Shown here: positions 34,431 to 43,853 of the stretch, piece by piece
Numbering within the stretch: the stretch's first letter is position 1
How the letters are laid out: every line of letters begins with the position of its first letter
Source of the DNA: an uncultured Bacteroides sp.
Lineage (GTDB): Bacteria > Bacteroidota > Bacteroidia > Bacteroidales > Bacteroidaceae
Length of the DNA: 47,547 nt
NCBI GenBank assembly: GCA_905198575.1
Contig: CAJKDC010000009.1
Coordinates: 1 to 47,547 of the forward strand
Direction: 5' to 3'
Made by a program: the position numbers and the translations under genes
Notes under the pieces: model-generated
Told to the model about the DNA's origin: nothing
The model's database searches: none
The model's input: the letters and a program-made list of their open reading frames with translations, nothing else

Positions 34431-36767
34431 TTATTCTATAATAATTTCGTCAACAAAGAAGAAAGCTTCATTGCCACTTCCGCCATGCCATGCCGGCAAT
34501 TTGCTTTCAGGAGTTGCAATTACTTTCACATAACGCGCTTTCACCGGGTCGAATGTCAACTTATGAACATGTACGCCATCCGGATCATCCTGTTTCATCG
34601 GTGGATAATTCTCGGCAGACACAAGCTTAAATTCCTTGTTATCTTCAGAAACCATCACACACAGGCTGGTAATATCAAATACCCAGTCACCTTTCTGCAC
34701 ACAGGTACGAACTCCTGCAGATGTAATTTCCTGAGGTTCCTTCAAGTCAATCACAGCTTCCATATTATTCTTGTAGAAAGCAATCCAGCGTCCGGTCTTG
34801 TAGTTATTATTACCTGCCAGACCGTCCACCAGTGTCACAGCACCGTTGAATTCATACTGCTTGTTGATAGGCTGCAGCATGGTAATCGGCTTCATGGTAG
34901 CCTTGTTGAATACAATCGAATCTTCGAACACACGACTGTTGCCCTGCGGACGAACAGCAACCGCTTTCAGTTTGCATGATTCACTGATTTGTAAAGGCTC
35001 AGTATACTTAGGCGAGTCAGCTTTAGGCTCTGTACCATCGAGTGTATAGTAAACCGGACACTTGTCAATCGTAGTAAGAGTTACCTGCATGTTTCCCTTT
35101 TCAGTATCAGGCTCCATCTTGACATTTACATCAAACAAGTGTGTCGCATAGTTCCAGCCCTTCAACTGATAAATATCAATCAGACGTGAAATGCTGGCCA
35201 GGAAGCGGTCATAGTTCTTGTTGGCAGCAGAACACCACTGGATTTCACTCAGGGCAGCCATACGTGGCAACACCATATACTGTGCCTGACTGAAAGTAGG
35301 AATGTACTCTGTCCACAAGTTTGCCTGTACACCCGAAATATACTTCTGCTCTTCCGCAGTCAGTTCTTCCGGCATAGGCTCATAGCTGTACACGATATCT
35401 ACAGGCAAGAAACCACCTATCGCAATCGGTTCGTCTTCTGTATGCTTCGTCTGATAATAGTCGAAATACAGATAAGTATTCGGAGTCATGATTACGTTAT
35501 GATGCTGACGAGCCGCTTCAATACCACCGGCCTCACCACGCCAAGACATTACCGTAGCATTCGGTGCCAGACCTCCTTCCAGAATTTCATCCCAGCCAAT
35601 AATCTGACGGCCATGTTCGTTCAGGAATTTCTCAGCTTCGCCGATTACATAACTCTGCAGACGTTCCTCCTTACTATGTTTGGCATCCGCCTTGATTCCC
35701 AAAGCCTTGATACGAGCCTGACATTTCGGACATTTTGCCCACTGTGTTTTCGGGCATTCATCACCACCCACATGAATATATTCAGAAGGGAATATATCGA
35801 TGATTTCGGCCAGTACATCTTTAATAAACTGAATGGTCTGGTCGTTTCCGGCACAAAGTACATTATCCGATACACCCCACTGTTTCCATACCTCATACGG
35901 ACCACCGGTACATCCCAGTTCCGGATAAGCCGCCAATGCAGCCTGCATGTGTCCTGGCAGGTCAATTTCCGGAATTACCGTAATATAACGGTCTGCAGCA
36001 TACTTCACAATTTCACGAGCCTGTTCCTGCGTGTAGAATCCACCGTAAGGCTTGCCATCGTATTTTCCCGAGTTATGTCCGATAACCGTTTCAGCACGCT
36101 TCGAACCGATTTCCGTCAGTTTCGGATATTTCTTGATTTCGATACGCCATCCCTGGTCTTCCGACAAATGCCAGTGGAAACGGTTGATGTTATGTAAAGC
36201 CAGCATGTCGATGTAAGTCTTGATTTCGTCCATACTAAAGAAGTGACGGCCCACATCCAACATCATACCACGATAGCCAAACCGAGGTTCATCGTTAATC
36301 TCTACAGCTGGCAATTCTACATTCTGATCCTGAGCTACTCCGACAGACTTTCTCAAAGTCTGTATACCATAGAAAACACCAGCTTCCGAAGCTCCGGTAA
36401 TCATCACATTATCCGAATTCACCTTCAGCTGATAAGCCTCCGTATTCTCTTTCGTCAGTCCCAGCTGCAATACCACTGCACCTTTTTCTGCAGTACCAGC
36501 CTTCGGAACCAAGTTAATACCCGTCTGCTCTTTTACATATGCAGCCAGATACTCGGCATTTTTCTGCATTTTTTCATTTCCTGCAGGATAAATCACTGCA
36601 ACTCCATCTTTCAGCAAAAAAGGAGCCGACTGTTGAGCAGCCGATACTTCCAGTGGAACCGGAATTACCTGATAATCGGCCACAGCCGTCTGCTTCTGCA
36701 CGCAAGATGCCATCAGCAAACCCGCCAATGAAACTCCAAGAAGATTTAATTTAGAGAATTTTTTCAT
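34431..36767 (-). CDS. GH20 beta-N-acetylhexosaminidase, lipoprotein
   Basis: This 778-residue family 20 enzyme removes terminal beta-linked GlcNAc or GalNAc by substrate-assisted catalysis. The signal ends in lipobox LMASC (Cys22). A GH20b N-terminal domain occupies ~35-160. The catalytic barrel starts FGYRGMMLDVGRHF, and the catalytic pair Asp336-Glu337 is in HVGGDECPK. After the barrel come a chitobiase-type C-terminal region (YYTLDGTEPKADSPKYTEPL) and a discoidin/F5-8C-like carbohydrate-binding domain (~640-778). It is the middle gene of the cluster, 32 nt after the GH2 gene. Confidence 0.95.
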   Translation of the reverse strand: MKKFSKLNLLGVSLAGLLMASCVQKQTAVADYQVIPVPLEVSAAQQSAPFLLKDGVAVIYPAGNEKMQKNAEYLAAYVKEQTGINLVPKAGTAEKGAVVLQLGLTKENTEAYQLKVNSDNVMITGASEAGVFYGIQTLRKSVGVAQDQNVELPAVEINDEPRFGYRGMMLDVGRHFFSMDEIKTYIDMLALHNINRFHWHLSEDQGWRIEIKKYPKLTEIGSKRAETVIGHNSGKYDGKPYGGFYTQEQAREIVKYAADRYITVIPEIDLPGHMQAALAAYPELGCTGGPYEVWKQWGVSDNVLCAGNDQTIQFIKDVLAEIIDIFPSEYIHVGGDECPKTQWAKCPKCQARIKALGIKADAKHSKEERLQSYVIGEAEKFLNEHGRQIIGWDEILEGGLAPNATVMSWRGEAGGIEAARQHHNVIMTPNTYLYFDYYQTKHTEDEPIAIGGFLPVDIVYSYEPMPEELTAEEQKYISGVQANLWTEYIPTFSQAQYMVLPRMAALSEIQWCSAANKNYDRFLASISRLIDIYQLKGWNYATHLFDVNVKMEPDTEKGNMQVTLTTIDKCPVYYTLDGTEPKADSPKYTEPLQISESCKLKAVAVRPQGNSRVFEDSIVFNKATMKPITMLQPINKQYEFNGAVTLVDGLAGNNNYKTGRWIAFYKNNMEAVIDLKEPQEITSAGVRTCVQKGDWVFDITSLCVMVSEDNKEFKLVSAENYPPMKQDDPDGVHVHKLTFDPVKARYVKVIATPESKLPAWHGGSGNEAFFFVDEIIIE

Positions 36768-36799
36768 GTTATTTAATTAAAGGATTATATTTTCAGTCA

Positions 36800-39361
36800 T
36801 CATTCCACATCACACAACTGGTGCAAGGTATATGTCAGATTTTTCAGAGAACGGCCTTCGGGTGAAGAAATCACAATCGTCTTTTTCTGTCCCGGAAGCA
36901 AATCAAAGAAATTATCACTGAAGCGTACGCCCTGTACAGGAACTTCGATAAAGATATCACGGGCCAGCTTGTCGGTCTTGATCGTCAGCTCGCACACACC
37001 ATCCTTCTCCTTCAACTGACATTTCAGCTTAGCCTTAGGCAACTGCTGGTCTTTCGGATGTGCGAAATAATAAATCTCATCCGACAGCACTTCACCCTTT
37101 TTCGATTTTACAACCATACGCATCAGCGATGTAGCAGCATCTCTTCCAGCCAGCGCATCTGCCACCTTCTCTTTATAAACCTGCACAGAAGCATTTGCCG
37201 GCATCAAAGCATCCACCTTATGATTGCGATATACTTTTCCGTCGAAATCCATCAACGTGAGCGACAGCGTTACCTCCTCTGCCTGCAATTTATCCGACAG
37301 CAGATAATAGCACAACTCATCGTTTTCCTTGAACGCATTCACCAGTACCGGAGCAAAAGCCCGCTGCGCCTGATAATGCATCGCTTTCCAGTTTCCGTAA
37401 TAATCGATACTTGACCACGAAACTACCGGCCAGCTGTCGTTAAGCTGCCAGTACAGCGAACCCATACAGTAAGGACGATTTCTGCGGTGCGCCTCCATAC
37501 CATGACGCATACCCTGTCCCTGCAATACCAGTCCCTTATAAACCAAATCCTCAAATTTTTCGGGAACCGTATAATAAAGTCCCATGGTTTTCTTGATAAG
37601 GAAATTGCCGATAGATGCCTTTTGGTGCGCATTCATCACATCCGATTCCAGTTCATAGTCTTCCGGTGCAGCAAATGTTGCAATCGTTTTCATTTCCGGG
37701 AAGGCCTGGAAACCATATTCACTCATAAAACGTGGAATTTCCTCATCGAAACTTTCAAACGGCTTCTGTCCATACCAGGTACCCCAGTTGTGGCTGTCGG
37801 CAATCGCCCAGCTGGCCGGACGTCCCCAGTTGGCTTCATAAGGAGAGCCATGCATATAGAAACGGTCCGGGTCGAATTTCTGCACTATCGAAGGCAGCAG
37901 TTCGTGGAACAGCACCTTATATCCGTCCTGCATTTCCTGATATACCTCCGGCGTGTACTTCTCTTTCCATCCCCAGTAGCGGATACCTTCATAGATTTCA
38001 TTATTACCGCACCACATAGCCAGCGAAGCATATCCACGCAGACGCTTGATGTTGTATTCAGCCTCCTCGGCTACCCGTTTCAGGAATACAGGGTCGTGCG
38101 GATAAGTCGTACAGGCAAACATAAAGTCCTGCCATACCAAAATACCCTTTTCGTCTGCCTCTTCGTAGAACTTGTCGTCCTCATACACACCGCCACCCCA
38201 TACACGAACCATGTTCATGTTGGCAGCCTTCATATCCTCAAACATCCGTTCATAACGCTGCGGAGTAACATTAGGCAGCAGCGCATCACTCGGAATATAA
38301 TTGGCTCCCTTGGCAAAAAGCGGCTGGCCGTTCACTTCGAAATAGAACGATTCGCCCTTTTCATCTTTTTCCTTCACCACACGGATATTGCGCAGTCCCA
38401 CTTTCTTGCTTTCGCGGGCAATTTCCTTTCCATCTACAGCCACGCTGGCAGTAAACGTATACAGGGCAGCTTCACCCCAGCCGTTCGGCATCCACAGATG
38501 CGGATTCTTCAGTGTAAGCGGAACAGAAACCGTATTACATCCCGGCTTCAGCGTAACCTCCTCGGTTTCAGCATAGCTGTCTCCATTATATGCATATTCC
38601 ACCGTAACCTGAGCCTTGCGTTCCACATTGCCCACCGAATTGATTTCCAACCTATTTTCCACCTTAGCTTCAGCCTGTGATACTGAAACCTGATGCACAT
38701 AGTAATCGTTTATGCTGGCTGCATCATAGAACGCCAGTGTAACCGGACGCCATATTCCGCTGGTAGCCAGACGGATTCCCCAGTCCCATCCGAAACTGTA
38801 AGGAGCCTTACGCGAGAAAACACTCACACGCTTGTCGCTATGGTCATTATCTGCCGGATAGTTGAACCCGTTGCTTTCCCACTGCGGCATCACATAGTTT
38901 ACCGGAGAATGGAAATACACATACAACTTGTTTTCTCCCTTGCGTAAAACTGATTTTACAGGAACTTTATATCCGACAAACATATTGTCAGCTTTCAGCA
39001 AAAGCGAACCGTTCAGATACACATCCGCATACGTGTCCAGTCCTTCCATAATCAATGTAGCCGCCTCGCGCTGCAACTGCTCTTCGGTCACTGTAAAACT
39101 GGTGCGGTATTGCCAGTCTTCCTTCTCTACCCACTGCACCTTTTCCTCGTTACGGCCATAAAACGGGTCGGGCAATTTGCCGTGGTCTATCAAATCCTGA
39201 TGAACCGTCCCCGGGACCTTGGCCGAAAGCCATTCATCACTGCCGGCTTTGGAAAACTCCCAGCCTTTGTCAAGAGATACCATCTGTGGTGCTGCATACT
39301 GCTGTGCGTAGGTTGCTGTAGCACACCCGCACAACATAGCCAACATCATCTTTTTCACCAT
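36800..39361 (-). CDS. GH2 beta-mannosidase
   Basis: This 853-residue exported family 2 enzyme most resembles beta-mannosidases. The ATG at 39359-39361 gives a signal peptide (MVKKMMLAMLCGCATATYAQ); a longer frame begins with TTG and is rejected. The N-terminal sugar-binding domain has WEFSKAGSDEWLSAKVPGTVHQ, and the FGWDWGIRL segment is characteristic of beta-mannosidases. The acid/base Glu455 is in WCGNNEIYEG and the nucleophile Glu548 in FMSEYGFQ. It would cleave the Man-beta-1,4-GlcNAc core linkage of N-glycans or mannooligosaccharides. It is the first gene of the cluster. The 186-base gap upstream (39362-39547) has no strong promoter match; a TATCTTTA-like box at 39491-39498 is the best candidate. 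Confidence 0.92.
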   Translation of the reverse strand: MVKKMMLAMLCGCATATYAQQYAAPQMVSLDKGWEFSKAGSDEWLSAKVPGTVHQDLIDHGKLPDPFYGRNEEKVQWVEKEDWQYRTSFTVTEEQLQREAATLIMEGLDTYADVYLNGSLLLKADNMFVGYKVPVKSVLRKGENKLYVYFHSPVNYVMPQWESNGFNYPADNDHSDKRVSVFSRKAPYSFGWDWGIRLATSGIWRPVTLAFYDAASINDYYVHQVSVSQAEAKVENRLEINSVGNVERKAQVTVEYAYNGDSYAETEEVTLKPGCNTVSVPLTLKNPHLWMPNGWGEAALYTFTASVAVDGKEIARESKKVGLRNIRVVKEKDEKGESFYFEVNGQPLFAKGANYIPSDALLPNVTPQRYERMFEDMKAANMNMVRVWGGGVYEDDKFYEEADEKGILVWQDFMFACTTYPHDPVFLKRVAEEAEYNIKRLRGYASLAMWCGNNEIYEGIRYWGWKEKYTPEVYQEMQDGYKVLFHELLPSIVQKFDPDRFYMHGSPYEANWGRPASWAIADSHNWGTWYGQKPFESFDEEIPRFMSEYGFQAFPEMKTIATFAAPEDYELESDVMNAHQKASIGNFLIKKTMGLYYTVPEKFEDLVYKGLVLQGQGMRHGMEAHRRNRPYCMGSLYWQLNDSWPVVSWSSIDYYGNWKAMHYQAQRAFAPVLVNAFKENDELCYYLLSDKLQAEEVTLSLTLMDFDGKVYRNHKVDALMPANASVQVYKEKVADALAGRDAATSLMRMVVKSKKGEVLSDEIYYFAHPKDQQLPKAKLKCQLKEKDGVCELTIKTDKLARDIFIEVPVQGVRFSDNFFDLLPGQKKTIVISSPEGRSLKNLTYTLHQLCDVE

Positions 39362-39547
39362 AAGTCTAAATTTATAATCTAACAATGCATTAATTTCTTA
39401 AAACAGCCGGTAAAACAATAGAAAAGCATAAGAAATCCTATCCAAAAGGACAAAAAGACATGTGCTTTTCATGTATAGCTATTGATTGTGTAAAGATATA
39501 AAAAAAAGCAGAAATACAGAAATAATAAAAGCCTTTCCTGTTAATTG

Positions 39548-40492
39548 TCACCATGCAATGCATCCAATAATCAGGAAATAAACCAGCAACAATACCGCCT
39601 CAACCCGCCGGTTGACAGTCACCGCCACCTGCATATCCGCCGTATTCACCGCACGGCAGTTTTCACCAATCCAGGGTTTATCGACCACCTGACCGAAATA
39701 AACATGTGGCCCCCCGAAACGGCAATCCAAGATTCCAGCCAATGCCGATTCCGGATAACCGGAGTTAGGACTGGCATGCTGGCGTCCGTACCGCTTCACA
39801 AAAGCAAGAAGCGACCAGCGACCACTGACGAGCACCATCAGCAAAGCCGTAAGCCGGGCCGGAATATAATTGGCCACATCATCCAGCCGGGCAGCAAAAC
39901 ACCCGAAATTCCGATAACGCTCATTCTTGTAGCCCACCATCGAATCCAGTGTATTAACCATCTTGTAAGCCATCATGCCCGGCACTCCGGCCACCATGTA
40001 CCAGAACAAAGGAGCCACTACCCCATCACTCAGATTTTCGGCCAAGGTTTCCAAGGCAGCGATACGTACCTCCTGTGCCGTCAGCTCCGAAGTATCGCGT
40101 CCCACAATGCGTGCCACCTGCTTCCTGCCCCGCTCCAGCGAAACATCCGTTTCCCGAAATACAGCCTGCACCTCGTCAATCAACGTTTTTCCTGCCAGAC
40201 AATAAAAGACCAGCACAGCCGACAATACCACTTCGAGCCACACGCTCAAAGTTCTTGCCATCACCAGTACTCCCCAGACCACCGCAGCCACTCCGGCCAC
40301 CAGCAGCACCGTCATAAGCATTCCTTTCAGCTTCCGGTTCTGTCCGTGGTTCCACCGGTGCTCGAAAAACGAAATCAAACGTCCGTAACCCACTACAGGG
40401 TGAGGCAGCCCCATCGGGTCACCCAGCACACAATCCATCAATACACCCACCAGCAAAGGCAGTGCAACATCCATCAATACAGATATATCCAT
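39548..40492 (-). CDS. cbiB: Adenosylcobinamide-phosphate synthase CbiB/CobD
   Basis: This 314-residue membrane protein attaches the aminopropanol (phosphate) arm to adenosylcobyric acid. The N-terminus LLVGVLMDCVLGDPMGLPHPVVGYG is the family signature (D-x-x-x-G-D-P). FYCLAGKTLIDEVQAV and a WYMVAGVPGMMAYKMVNTLDSMVGY segment follow, also typical. About four to five membrane helices are visible, including one at the C-terminus (VLLLVYFLIIGCIAW). It is the last of three cob genes; its start overlaps the end of the decarboxylase gene by 19 nt. The symbol is cbiB in the Salmonella naming, cobD in Pseudomonas naming. Confidence 0.94.
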   Translation of the reverse strand: MDISVLMDVALPLLVGVLMDCVLGDPMGLPHPVVGYGRLISFFEHRWNHGQNRKLKGMLMTVLLVAGVAAVVWGVLVMARTLSVWLEVVLSAVLVFYCLAGKTLIDEVQAVFRETDVSLERGRKQVARIVGRDTSELTAQEVRIAALETLAENLSDGVVAPLFWYMVAGVPGMMAYKMVNTLDSMVGYKNERYRNFGCFAARLDDVANYIPARLTALLMVLVSGRWSLLAFVKRYGRQHASPNSGYPESALAGILDCRFGGPHVYFGQVVDKPWIGENCRAVNTADMQVAVTVNRRVEAVLLLVYFLIIGCIAW

Positions 40493-41493
40493 TTCTTAAT
40501 CGCAGCAATCAAATCATCGTTTTCTTTCTTTCCCTGAACCGCAATACGGAAAAATCCGGCATCCAGTCCTTCAAAATTAGCCGCATCACGTATCAGCATT
40601 CCACATTCTTCGGCCAGATAAGCCTTCAGCGAAGCAGCCGTACCACTACGCAACTGCACCAGCAGGTAATGCGTATCCGACGGCCACACCTCCATTCCTC
40701 CTATCTGCCACAACGCCTCGGCCACCCGGTCCTTCTCTGCCAACAAAGCCGGCAAGTCAATTGCAAACTCCTCCTCATGCTGTAACAGATAATGCCCGGC
40801 CTCAACAGCCAGCGCATTGACCGACCACGGCATGCGCTGACGGCGCAGCAAGTCAACCAGCGACACACACCCCGTAACATACCCCAGCCGCAAACCCGGC
40901 AAGGCATAATGCTTCGTCATAGAATGCAGCACGAGCAAATTCGGATAAGCCGCAGCCTCGGCAGCTGTAAACAAAGGACGCTGCGTAAACGCTTCATAAG
41001 ACTGGTCCAGAACAAACAGCCGATGGGGATACTTCTGCACACATGCCGCCAGCAAAGCCTTGTCGTACACCATCCCCGTAGGATTATTGGGATTACAAAT
41101 CCACACCACCTGTGCCTTCTCGGGAATTGTACGCACATCCAGCGTATAAAAAGAAACCACCTGATGCCCGTGCAAACGCGCCGCATCGGCATACTCGCTG
41201 AAAGTAGGCTGCAATACAGCCGAACAGCTTCCCTTCATAGCCTGAGCTATCAGATAAATAGCCTCCGTAGCCCCATTCGTCACACAGACACAGCCCGGCT
41301 CCAACTGCTCCCGACGCTCTATCTCACGCTCCAGCGATTTAGGTTCCGGTTCCGGATAATTGCGTATCACCTCCATACGGTTTGCCAGATAAGCCACCAA
41401 GCCCGAATGATTGATACCACCGTACACATTCGAACTGAAATTCACCAGTTTTCCCCCATAACGGTACAAATCATCTCCGTGTCCTTCTATCAT
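40474..41493 (-). CDS. cobD: L-threonine-O-3-phosphate decarboxylase-like aminotransferase (CobD/CobC)
   Basis: This 339-residue PLP-dependent class I aminotransferase-fold enzyme makes (R)-1-aminopropan-2-ol O-2-phosphate, the substrate for CbiB. PLP-site motifs are VTNGATEAIY (71-80), CNPNNPTGMV (133-142), LDQSYEAF (162-169) and the Schiff-base Lys194 in SMTKHYALPGLRLGYV. It resembles HisC by fold, but its place between cbiP and cbiB fixes the role. It overlaps cbiP by an ATGA (41490-41493). Confidence 0.92.
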   Translation of the reverse strand: MIEGHGDDLYRYGGKLVNFSSNVYGGINHSGLVAYLANRMEVIRNYPEPEPKSLEREIERREQLEPGCVCVTNGATEAIYLIAQAMKGSCSAVLQPTFSEYADAARLHGHQVVSFYTLDVRTIPEKAQVVWICNPNNPTGMVYDKALLAACVQKYPHRLFVLDQSYEAFTQRPLFTAAEAAAYPNLLVLHSMTKHYALPGLRLGYVTGCVSLVDLLRRQRMPWSVNALAVEAGHYLLQHEEEFAIDLPALLAEKDRVAEALWQIGGMEVWPSDTHYLLVQLRSGTAASLKAYLAEECGMLIRDAANFEGLDAGFFRIAVQGKKENDDLIAAIKKWIYLY

Positions 41494-42977
41494 TTTTCCG
41501 TAATAATTTCGTACAACTTCGACATATCCAGATGCGCACGCACATGTGCAGCCAGCTTGTCATACTGTTCCTCCTTAAAAGCCGCATAATCCACCGGACG
41601 CTGCTTCAGTTTCAGGTTATAAGGCTCCAGCAGCCAGTCAATGAAAGCCGGATTATCCAAAATGCCATGCACATACGTACCCATACATTTGCGGTTCACC
41701 ATATAACCGTCGGGACCTCCTTCTTCCAGCCACACCAGCGGTTTCATCGGCTCGCCCTCCTGCGGGCGCGTTTCCCCCATATGGATTTCGTAACCGCCAC
41801 AACGCACCTCACTGCCTTCGAACGTAAAATGCACCTGTCGTGTCACCTTTTCGCCACGCATCACCGTCGTTACCGGCAACAGTCCCAGACCAGGCAACTG
41901 GCGTATACTGCCTTCCACTCCATCCGGGTCCTCTACACGTACCCCCATCATCTGGTAGCCGCCACAAATACCCATCACCGTCGCTCCGTTGCGTAAAGCC
42001 TTCAGAATAGCCTCCGCTACCCCGTTACGGCGAAGCTCATACAAGTCGGCCAATGTACTCTTGGTTCCCGGCAACAGAATGATGTCAGCCTTCAGCAATT
42101 CCTCCGTATTATTCGTATAATACAAGTTCACCCGTTCGTCACGTTCCAGCATATTGAAGTCGGTAAAATTAGAAAGATGCCTCAGCAAAACCACAGCCAC
42201 ATTCAGCCGGCCTTCCATCGCCTTGACATGCTTCTGCTGCAAGTCCACCGAGTCTTCCTCCTCAATATAAATCCCGCGGTAATACGGGATAACCCCCAGT
42301 ACCGGCACACCACAAATCTCTTCCATCTGCTTTACACCCGACTCGAACAAACGAATATCCCCACGAAACTTATTGACAATAATCCCCTTGATACGCCCCT
42401 TATCCTCCGGACGCTGCAAAGCAATCGAGCCATAAGCACTGGCAAACACACCGCCACGGTCAATATCCGCCACCAGAATCACATCCGCCCCGGCATGACG
42501 CGCCATCGGCATATTCACCAAATCACGGTCGTACAGATTCACTTCCGAGATACTGCCCGCTCCTTCCATCACAATCGGATTATAGCGGGCAGCCAGACGG
42601 TCGTACGCCGCATTCACTTCGGCACGCAGTTCATTGTGTCCCTCCTTTCGGAAATAATCGTACGCACTGCGGTTACCTATCGGACGTCCGTTCAGTACCA
42701 CCTGCGACCCCTGGTCGGAAGTAGGTTTCAGCAACAGCGGATTCATATCCGTATGGCAAGGCACGCCAGCAGCCTCGGCCTGTACAGCCTGCGCCCGGCC
42801 AATCTCCAGCCCCTCGGGAGTAGCATACGAGTTAAGTGCCATATTTTGTGCCTTGAACGGAGCAGGACTGTACCCGTCTTGCAAGAAGATACGGCAAAGC
42901 GCCGTAGCCAGGATACTTTTTCCCACATCACTCCCCGTTCCGGCAAGCATTATTGGGTGTAGTCTATTTTTAGTCAT
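41490..42977 (-). CDS. cbiP: Cobyric acid synthase CbiP/CobQ
   Basis: This 495-residue glutamine-dependent amidotransferase amidates side chains of adenosylcobyrinic acid a,c-diamide. The start at 42975-42977 (MTKNRLHPIMLAGTGSDVGKS) puts the P-loop directly at the N-terminus, as in the family; the 16-codon longer frame is not supported. A dethiobiotin-synthetase-like AAA domain is followed by the class I glutamine amidotransferase domain with the Cys nucleophile in GICGGYQMMG and the His in YVHGILDN. It is the first gene of the operon. A TATCTTTG -7 box at 43003-43010 leaves too short a leader for a cobalamin riboswitch. Confidence 0.95.
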   Translation of the reverse strand: MTKNRLHPIMLAGTGSDVGKSILATALCRIFLQDGYSPAPFKAQNMALNSYATPEGLEIGRAQAVQAEAAGVPCHTDMNPLLLKPTSDQGSQVVLNGRPIGNRSAYDYFRKEGHNELRAEVNAAYDRLAARYNPIVMEGAGSISEVNLYDRDLVNMPMARHAGADVILVADIDRGGVFASAYGSIALQRPEDKGRIKGIIVNKFRGDIRLFESGVKQMEEICGVPVLGVIPYYRGIYIEEEDSVDLQQKHVKAMEGRLNVAVVLLRHLSNFTDFNMLERDERVNLYYTNNTEELLKADIILLPGTKSTLADLYELRRNGVAEAILKALRNGATVMGICGGYQMMGVRVEDPDGVEGSIRQLPGLGLLPVTTVMRGEKVTRQVHFTFEGSEVRCGGYEIHMGETRPQEGEPMKPLVWLEEGGPDGYMVNRKCMGTYVHGILDNPAFIDWLLEPYNLKLKQRPVDYAAFKEEQYDKLAAHVRAHLDMSKLYEIITEK

Positions 42978-43002
42978 ATACTGAATTCTAGGTTTTGAAG
43001 CA

Positions 43003-43010
43003 CAAAGATA
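43003..43010 (-). promoter_or_regulatory. Putative -7 element of the cbiP-cobD-cbiB operon
   Basis: Minus strand TATCTTTG fits TAnnTTTG, 25 bases before the cbiP start. A -33 match is lacking. Transcription from the upstream small genes is the alternative. Confidence 0.38.
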
Positions 43011-43017
43011 GAAAATA

Positions 43018-43461
43018 TCAGTCAACCATCCGTATAAAACTAAAATACATAAACTCTATGCACATAAAAAGATGAAAATCCCAGGCTGTCATCAAACCAA
43101 TCTTTTCATCATACCCTGCTGTACCTCCCGTAGCTATAGCCAGTGTATACGCAACAAACAGCAACAAACCTCCCAACAGAAATCTCGACAACACTAATCC
43201 CGACTTTCTCCTGTAAACACACCTGACATACAGTTCCATCAGCAAAGCCACAACCAAAGTCATAGCAATAACTCCCGCCACCTGCCAGGAAGTCAGCGAA
43301 TGAAGAAAACCGTCTATTCCACCTATCACATTCGCTATCTTCAATACAACATAAAATGTAGCAGTAGCCATTGCTCCCAGTACCATAACATCCTTCATTA
43401 CATCTTCATTGGCATCCCACTTAAAGAGCTTACCCAATAAAGCACTAATATTTCTTTTCAT
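43018..43461 (-). CDS. Hypothetical four-helix membrane protein
   Basis: This 147-residue protein is not recognised. After a polar, charged N-terminus (residues 1-25) come about four hydrophobic helices: VLGAMATATFYVVLKIANVIG, WQVAGVIAMTLVVALLMELYV, FLLGGLLLFVAYTLAIATG and a final WDFHLFMCIEFMYFSF. No catalytic motif is visible. It lies 31 nt after the gene at 43493-43774 and 40 nt before cbiP, so it may be co-transcribed with either. Nothing in it points to cobalamin. Confidence 0.65.
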   Translation of the reverse strand: MKRNISALLGKLFKWDANEDVMKDVMVLGAMATATFYVVLKIANVIGGIDGFLHSLTSWQVAGVIAMTLVVALLMELYVRCVYRRKSGLVLSRFLLGGLLLFVAYTLAIATGGTAGYDEKIGLMTAWDFHLFMCIEFMYFSFIRMVD

Positions 43462-43492
43462 TTTATTCCAATTTATACATTACTACAATTCA

Positions 43493-43774
43493 TTACCGGT
43501 CCACATAAAAAGTTCCGGGTAAAGGCTTATTCAAGCCCGTATTCTCATCATAAAAATAAGCAATCGACTTCCCCTTTTTCAATTGATTCAACCGTCTTAC
43601 CCTTCTCTTCCCCAACGTTATCTTACCCCAATGCCTAAACATAATGTCCGTTAAATCCACCATCACACCATTTTCCAGTTTTGCAACGGTGAAAAAACTT
43701 ATTTCACCCGGCACCCCATTCCCTTTTTCATAAATAAAGATGTCATTCACGATTTCTTTTACAATACCTTCCAT
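43493..43774 (-). CDS. Hypothetical small protein divergent from the WYL regulator
   Basis: This 93-residue protein is not recognised. The ATG at 43772-43774 is preferred over a TTG two codons upstream. Alternating hydrophobic residues suggest a small beta-rich fold, with a basic patch in the middle (KITLGKRRVRRLNQLKKGK) that could bind nucleic acid. There is no signal or membrane segment. It shares the intergenic region, and the palindrome at 43854-43880, with the WYL regulator, so WYL control is likely. Confidence 0.65.
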   Translation of the reverse strand: MEGIVKEIVNDIFIYEKGNGVPGEISFFTVAKLENGVMVDLTDIMFRHWGKITLGKRRVRRLNQLKKGKSIAYFYDENTGLNKPLPGTFYVDR

Positions 43775-43840
43775 AGACAAGTACTTTTAAGATAAAAACC
43801 AATTCGAAAACGAAAGACCATCTCTCGTCTTTCCTCTTTG

Positions 43841-43848
43841 CAAAAGTA
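43841..43848 (-). promoter_or_regulatory. Putative -7 element for the small-protein operon
   Basis: Minus strand TACTTTTG fits TAnnTTTG, 67 bases before the 93-residue gene. It lies immediately next to the palindrome 43854-43880, so that one site could control both directions. The -33 half is not consensus. Confidence 0.42.
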
Positions 43849-43853
43849 CCCTT

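Noticed and set aside
42978..43017. Cobalamin riboswitch upstream of cbiP
   Set aside because: The gap is only 40 bases, far too short, and no B12 box is visible.
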